Shown: piece after piece, positions 59,500 through 64,000 of the stretch | Numbering within the stretch: the first letter of the stretch is position 1 | Layout of the letters: each line of letters starts with the position of its first letter | Assembly: GCA_031761405.1 (NCBI GenBank) | Contig: JASEVX010000037.1 | Span: 1,178,001 to 1,242,000 of the forward strand | DNA length: 64,000 bases | Source of the DNA: Serripes groenlandicus | Taxonomy: Eukaryota > Mollusca > Bivalvia > Cardiida > Cardiidae | Direction: 5' to 3' | The notes under the pieces: generated by a model | What the model was told of the DNA's origin: nothing | Databases searched by the model: none | The model's input: the letters and a program-made list of their open reading frames with translations, nothing else | Program-made: the position numbers and the translations under genes

Positions 59500-60680
59500 C
59501 TTGAAAAATATTTATCACTTTCCATCATATACATGTATACCCATATTGATAGCTCTGGTCAGTCAGATTATGAAAACATTGTGGCAAAAGAATAAAATGG
59601 CTCATGATAAGCAATACCTCCTTTTATGACAATATTTTCAACTCAACTGGAATATTAAACATTTATTAAAAAATTTCCGGTTTTGTCAAGATGTATTCAA
59701 CAGTCTGCTTCAGATTACTTGTATGTTGGGAAGGGTTAACATCAAATCACATATTACAAAAATGTCATCTATCTATATCATTTTATGCAGGCCCCCATAT
59801 GTACTGCCCATTGCAAAGCCGAGGGAGCTGGACAGCTGTGGTGATACTGTGTTTCCAAAGACCCCTGACTTGTATTGATATGCAGAAGGATTCAGCTTTA
59901 TCTGTGCAGTCTGTGATTGGTGGACATGATTGTATGCTTGACTCACTGCTCTGGTCCCTGTAAAATGATCATATGTTAAAACTGGGTTACCAACATCTTG
60001 TTTGCAAACAACATAGACCAATATCAGTTTGCTGTGCAGTATAATTTTGGTTTCCATGTTTACCTAATTAAGTTATAATTATATGCTGTTCATTCAGGTT
60101 TTGACAGTAATTATTTACTATGTGTTGAAGTAAATAGAGATTAGAGTCTAAACTAAATCTGCTTCTGTCAACTGGTGTTGGTTCTAATAAGAGTATATGG
60201 ATAGGCTTATCTCAACCTATAGAGTACCAGATATACCAACTTGTATTTTTTTTTCCTGTACTGGGTCAAACATGACAAATGTATCAAAATGCAAATTATA
60301 TGAGTATAATAAATGAATAAAGTTACAAAAACCTGTGTAAAAAGGAGATCTACTGATCAAACAGTTTTCAATAGCCTGCCACTGCAGAGGCATCAACATG
60401 CATCTGCATGAGTAAAAGTGTTATATTCATGAAAAATGTGTTTTTGTGTAAATAGTTTAATATATATGTATTGTTAGATTAGTTTAGTTATATTTTGAAT
60501 TGTATTTCAAGCTCAGTTGATAAATGCTTTTAGCTTTTTAAGGGTAAGAAAAACAAATGTACTGTTGTACTGTATTCTATAAATAAACACTTTCTGATGC
60601 CTTTGCAGCAATATTAATTTTAAAAATATTGTGGCAAAAGAAGAACTTACTAATAAATGAAGTTTTCCACATTTTCCTAT
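59500..60680. repeat. P repeats and AT-rich DNA
   Basis: Pieces at 59500-59737, 60350-60420 and 60590-60680. A possible exon-like stretch after acceptor TTTTATGCAG at 59789 could not be assigned. Confidence 0.5.
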
Positions 60681-61000
60681 ATGCAGTTCATTCTAGTTTT
60701 GAGTTATTATTTACTATATATGTGATGAAGTAAATAGAGATTTATAGAATCATAATTATTCTTAAACTCAGCTAGTTGCTTACTTTGGTTAATTGAGGTC
60801 ATGGCTACCACTAATTAATTTTTTTAAAAGCCAGTGATATCATCTGCATAATGTGTATACCTGTCTTATCCAGATATATTTAAAAAAAAATGTAATTACT
60901 GTACTGCAAAAACAGGTACATGTATATACAACACTTATATCAAGATAACTTTACAAAACAAAAAGAAAAGCAACAGACTAAACCATGTTTACTTATATAA

Positions 61001-61059
61001 ATGTACACATCCACTGTTTATTATAATAACCTATTATAATAAACAGTGGATGTGTACAT
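61001..61059. repeat. Perfect 28-bp palindrome with 3-nt loop
   Basis: ATGTACACATCCACTG to its exact complement, 28 bp each side of ACC. Such a perfect structure is unstable in bacterial clones, so its sequence may carry errors, but it reads clean. Confidence 0.85.
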
Positions 61060-61158
61060 ATTTACTCACACAATCTGCCTTGATTCCCTCTAAGATAATT
61101 CCTTAGATGCACGAACATGAAAACAGGATTTGTCTTCTTGCTGGGGGGTTTCTACTTG

Positions 61159-61465
61159 GAGTGAGGGTGTCATAGCTAAGTGCAGGGAATGGGTCTGGGT
61201 ATTTCTATGATGGTTTTCCCTTAAGGAAATACTCATACATGAAAATACACAATGTTATTGTTAAGAGCAAACAAACAAATCAAAAACATCATGTTAAATA
61301 AACCTGTAACTAATTCAACTAAAAAAAAATAGGAATGTTTTTTAGTGATTTCAAAAGTCTGCATGTGGTATATGTGTTATAAATTTACATTATGTCAGAA
61401 TAGTTTGCTTTATGTTTGAAGTACCCAGACCCATTCCCTGCACCTAGCTATGACACCCTCTCTCT
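61159..61465. mobile_element. 307-bp MITE-like element with ~47-bp inverted ends
   Basis: 61159-61205 (GGTGTCATAGCTAAGTGCAG) and 61418-61465 are reverse complements with few changes. The interior is AT-rich and non-coding. No clear target duplication. Confidence 0.72.
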
Positions 61466-62329
61466 AAGGTTAAAGCTCCCATGATATGTCTTTTTGTTTT
61501 TCATTTGCATCATAAATTTATGTAAACATAACTTTTTTCATTATACATTATTTTCAATCTGTTGTCATACATCTTGAATATTGAATAAAGTTTCATAATA
61601 CATGTAATCAAAAGTTTGTCATCCGTTTTTCACCCTATAATGTCTGCTATAATCGATACCGTTAGCAAATATTTAACACTCTAGAAAAACTCTCTAATAA
61701 AAAAAATATTATTATAAATGTAGTACGAAGTCGCCAAGAAGGTACGAAATTATAGTGGTACGAAGTCTCACAAATCAAAATTGTGAACCCTGAAATCAAT
61801 TATATCGCATCTTTATTTCATTTGTAAAATATATCAAATGCTCTTGACGTGCATCATTCTCTTGCAAAACACAACATAACAATAAACGAGTGAATGAAAT
61901 CTCTTCCCCCGACCGTTCTGTTCAACGTTGTACGAAGATACAGTGGGCGAAATATACTTCATTTTAACCTTCGTGTGTATTTCGAATCACTCGTTTCAGC
62001 TTATTTCGTTTTGCAAGTGAATGATTTGGTTGTTGACATTAAACGTTAATTGTTGACAAATGCAAATTACCTTTGAACACACGTACACAGTTTTGGCTTT
62101 CCCCCTTTCCATCAGTTTTTCCCTCGCCCAACTGACTGTGTGGCCTGCCGCACAATCGTATCGATTTCCTGGCCTTTTCAAGATTTCTTCCAGGTTTAGG
62201 AAAAGGGATAAAATGAATTCCATTCCTCAGACGATCTGGATACCTACTATCGGTAGTACAGGTTCCTCAGCAACACCGTTTAACCATAATCAACACTTTT
62301 TTTTTAAAAAACTACGACATTTCTGAAAG

Positions 62330-62400
62330 TGTCGGGCAAAATGGCGGCGCGTCTTTAGTTTCGCGCGATCTGATTGGCTAACGTCATCTGTCAATCAAAA
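62330..62400 (-). promoter_or_regulatory. CpG-rich promoter-like cluster (CRE, CCAAT, E2F, YY1 motifs)
   Basis: On the minus strand, in order: GATGACGTTAG (CRE-like), AGCCAATCAG (NF-Y box), TCGCGCGAAAC (E2F-like), GCGCCGCCATTTTG (YY1-type initiator). The spacing is that of a compact promoter reading toward lower coordinates. GC and CpG content stand out from the surroundings. No convincing coding exon follows; a possible donor is CGATAGTAG|GTATCC near 62253. Motif recognition only. Confidence 0.45.
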
Positions 62401-63714
62401 GTCGGCGATCCCTCAATTAGGTCACGCGTGAAACATACCCTAATGGTCATACCACATGTTCAGACTCAACCCGTTCAGTAATATCGCATTTTCCCATTTG
62501 TAATAAAAACTACCGGGTATGTAAAAGTATGTTTATTTCAACTATAATGTACAAGGAATCAATACACAAAAGTTCAATAATACTTATTGTAGTAGGGTAT
62601 TGATGAAATTGCGTTTGAAACATACATGCATATCAAGACCCCGTTTTGTTACACCACTTTTCGGGGCTCAACCCATTTTGTAATAAAACTATCGTTATGA
62701 AGAAAATATGTTTATTTCAGCTATAATTTACAAGGAATCAATACACAAATGATAAACAATACTTATGTGTAATGCAATCGTGCGTGACATACATGAATAT
62801 CGAGAACCCGTTTTGTAAAACCGCTTTTTCGGACTCAACCCGTTTTGTAATAAAAATTTCCAAAAGTCAATTCAACTAATATTTTCAAACTAAAATTGCA
62901 AGGAAACTAAGTACGAATGTTAAAAAGTCTTATTTTAGAGAAAAATAGCAGAATACATACATTAAAATCAATAACCCGTTTTGTAATAAAAATATCGGAA
63001 ATGTAACAATCTGTTCCTCCAGCTATAATTTACAAGGAATCAATACACTAATGTTAAGTAATACTTATTTCAGACTCAACCCATTTTGTAATAAAAACTT
63101 ATAATTCGATTGAACTGAAATGTTTAACTTACACTTACAAGAAACCAATGTACAAATGTTAAAAAGTGTTACGTTAGTACGTAAGAAATGATAAATTGCA
63201 AAATACATACATGAATATCAAAAACCCGTTTTGTAATACCACTTTTTGGGACTCAAGCTGTTTTGTAATAAAAATATCGGAAATGTAAAATTCTGTGTAC
63301 TTCAGCTATAACTCTCGGGGAATTAATACACAAATGTTAAATAATACTTTTTTCAGTAGGGTGTTGATGAAATCGTGCATAATAAATACATGATTTTGAA
63401 GAACCCGTTTTGTAATACCACGTTTTGGGTCTCTGTGTATCTGTATATTTCAGCTATAATTTACCAGGAATCAATACACCAATGTTGAATAAAACTTATT
63501 TCAGTAGGTTGTAAATGAACTTGCTCGTGAAACCTACATGATTTTCAAGAAACTATTTTGTAATACCGCAGTTTCAGACTCAACCGATTTTGTAATAAAA
63601 ATGTATAACATGCAAGGTTTCTATTATTTCAATTATAACACACTTCTTTCAGAATGGGGATAATTAAATCGCGCAAGATAGAAGCATAAAACTAAAAAAG
63701 ATTTTAATAAAGAA

Positions 63715-64000
63715 GTATGTCTTTCTGTCTCTGTATTTCTTTCTCTCTTTCTCTATATATATCACTCTCTCTTTTCCTCTCCCCTCTCCATCTCTGTCTC
63801 TGTCTCTCTACCTCTGTCTCTCTCTCGCTCTCTGTATTTCTCCGTCTCTCTTTCTCTCTTTATCTGTCTGTCTCTCTTTGGATCTCTATCATTCCTTTTG
63901 TTTCTATATATCTGTCTCTTTAACTTTCTGTCTCTCTTTCTCAATCTTCCCAGATTACTCTCTCTGTCTCTCTTTCTCAGTTTACCCAGACTTCTCTCTC
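63715..64000. repeat. (CT)n-rich microsatellite
   Basis: TCTCTCTTTCTCTGTCTCTC-type polypyrimidine to the window end; frames across it are artefacts. Confidence 0.95.

Larger units (their letters stand above)
57299..62417 (+). mobile_element. 5.1-kb segment with imperfect inverted ends, inserted in a tandem array
   Basis: The left end reads ATTGCCGGATCGCCGA and the right end, reversed, ATTGAGGGATCGCCGA; both are bordered by TA (57297-57298 and 62418-62419). The ~170-bp array stops at GGATGGTAAT and resumes at GCGTGAAACATAC at exactly the following unit position, so the segment is a single insertion. Inside are the SWIM pseudogene near the left end, a promoter-like GC-rich right end reading inward, three to four P repeats, a tRNA-derived SINE and two palindromes. 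It looks like an old DNA transposon, although no transposase could be read. Confidence 0.55.
54930..63680 (+). repeat. ~170-bp tandem array in three blocks
   Basis: Units keyed by AACCCGTTTTGTAATA, CAGCTATAATTTACAAGGAA and AATAATACTTATTTCAG occupy 54930-55820, 57085-57298 and 62418-63680. The gaps are the LINE (55820-57084) and the 5.1-kb segment (57299-62417). Two sub-units alternate, so a higher-order repeat of ~340 bp is possible. Confidence 0.85.

Noticed and set aside
59789..59869. Possible exon after TTTTATGCAG
   Set aside because: Three frames look equally plausible and none matches a family.
63717..63944. Ser/Leu-rich and Arg/Glu-rich frames on the two strands
   Set aside because: Translation of a CT microsatellite.

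Overview
This is animal nuclear DNA, AT-rich and repeat-dominated, and most likely from a bivalve mollusc. The evidence is internal: spliced exons with GT-AG introns, tRNA-derived SINEs whose 3' tail ends in a GCGTTAAAC..CAATCAATC motif familiar from molluscan genomes, many elements with an ACAAGAGGGCCATGATGGCC head and a GGTGAGCTAA tail around ~140-170 bp tandem cores, LINE remnants, and DZIP3-type HEPN exons of the kind expanded in bivalves. No bacterial-style operon, CRISPR array, rRNA or intact canonical tRNA gene was seen.

The window holds one gene I can reconstruct, on the minus strand (33822 down to 14640). Five exons with consensus splice sites and matching phases join into a 1737-nt frame encoding 578 residues. 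The protein is an N-terminal DZIP3-like HEPN domain with an R-x5-H motif, then two short heptad-repeat segments, then a C-terminal trypsin-like (FAM111/HtrA-type) serine-protease domain. The Asp and Ser of the protease triad are recognisable, but the His position reads Gln. It has no signal peptide or membrane segment, so it is probably intracellular. The combination of a likely nucleic-acid-acting domain and a (pseudo)protease suggests an innate-immunity or stress-effector role; this is inference. A second, incomplete HEPN-start exon lies on the plus strand at 48683, about 49% identical to the first over 51 residues.

Layout. 1-14 kb: tandem-cored mobile elements, a 92-bp amplified palindrome arm (5.95-6.87 kb), SINEs, a foldback element, and a decayed LINE. 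14.6-33.8 kb: the HEPN-protease gene, whose introns are packed with nested elements, including a hAT-type element with an 8-bp target duplication, a TA-flanked MITE, and an element inside another element that itself carries a SINE. 34-41 kb: palindromic repeats and four successive tandem-cored elements, some duplicated in tandem. 41-49.6 kb: an unidentified 87-codon frame, LINE endonuclease and LINE C-terminal remnants, a second foldback element, a ~29-bp minisatellite, and the second HEPN exon. 50.4-53.2 kb: a ~44-bp minisatellite with a small inverted-repeat insertion. 54.9-63.7 kb: a ~170-bp tandem array split in phase by a 5'-truncated LINE and by a 5.1-kb segment with inverted ends that carries a decayed SWIM zinc-finger gene and promoter-like ends. 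63.7-64 kb: a CT-rich microsatellite.

Abbreviations used below: 'P repeat' is the most frequent dispersed unit, a ~230-bp palindromic MITE-like sequence with ends ACCCTTTCCC / GGGAAAGGGTT and a central hairpin AGAAATTGCTC..GAGCAATTTCT. 'Tandem-cored element' is the head/tail-flanked class, which resembles the bivalve pearl/Helitron-like non-autonomous elements.
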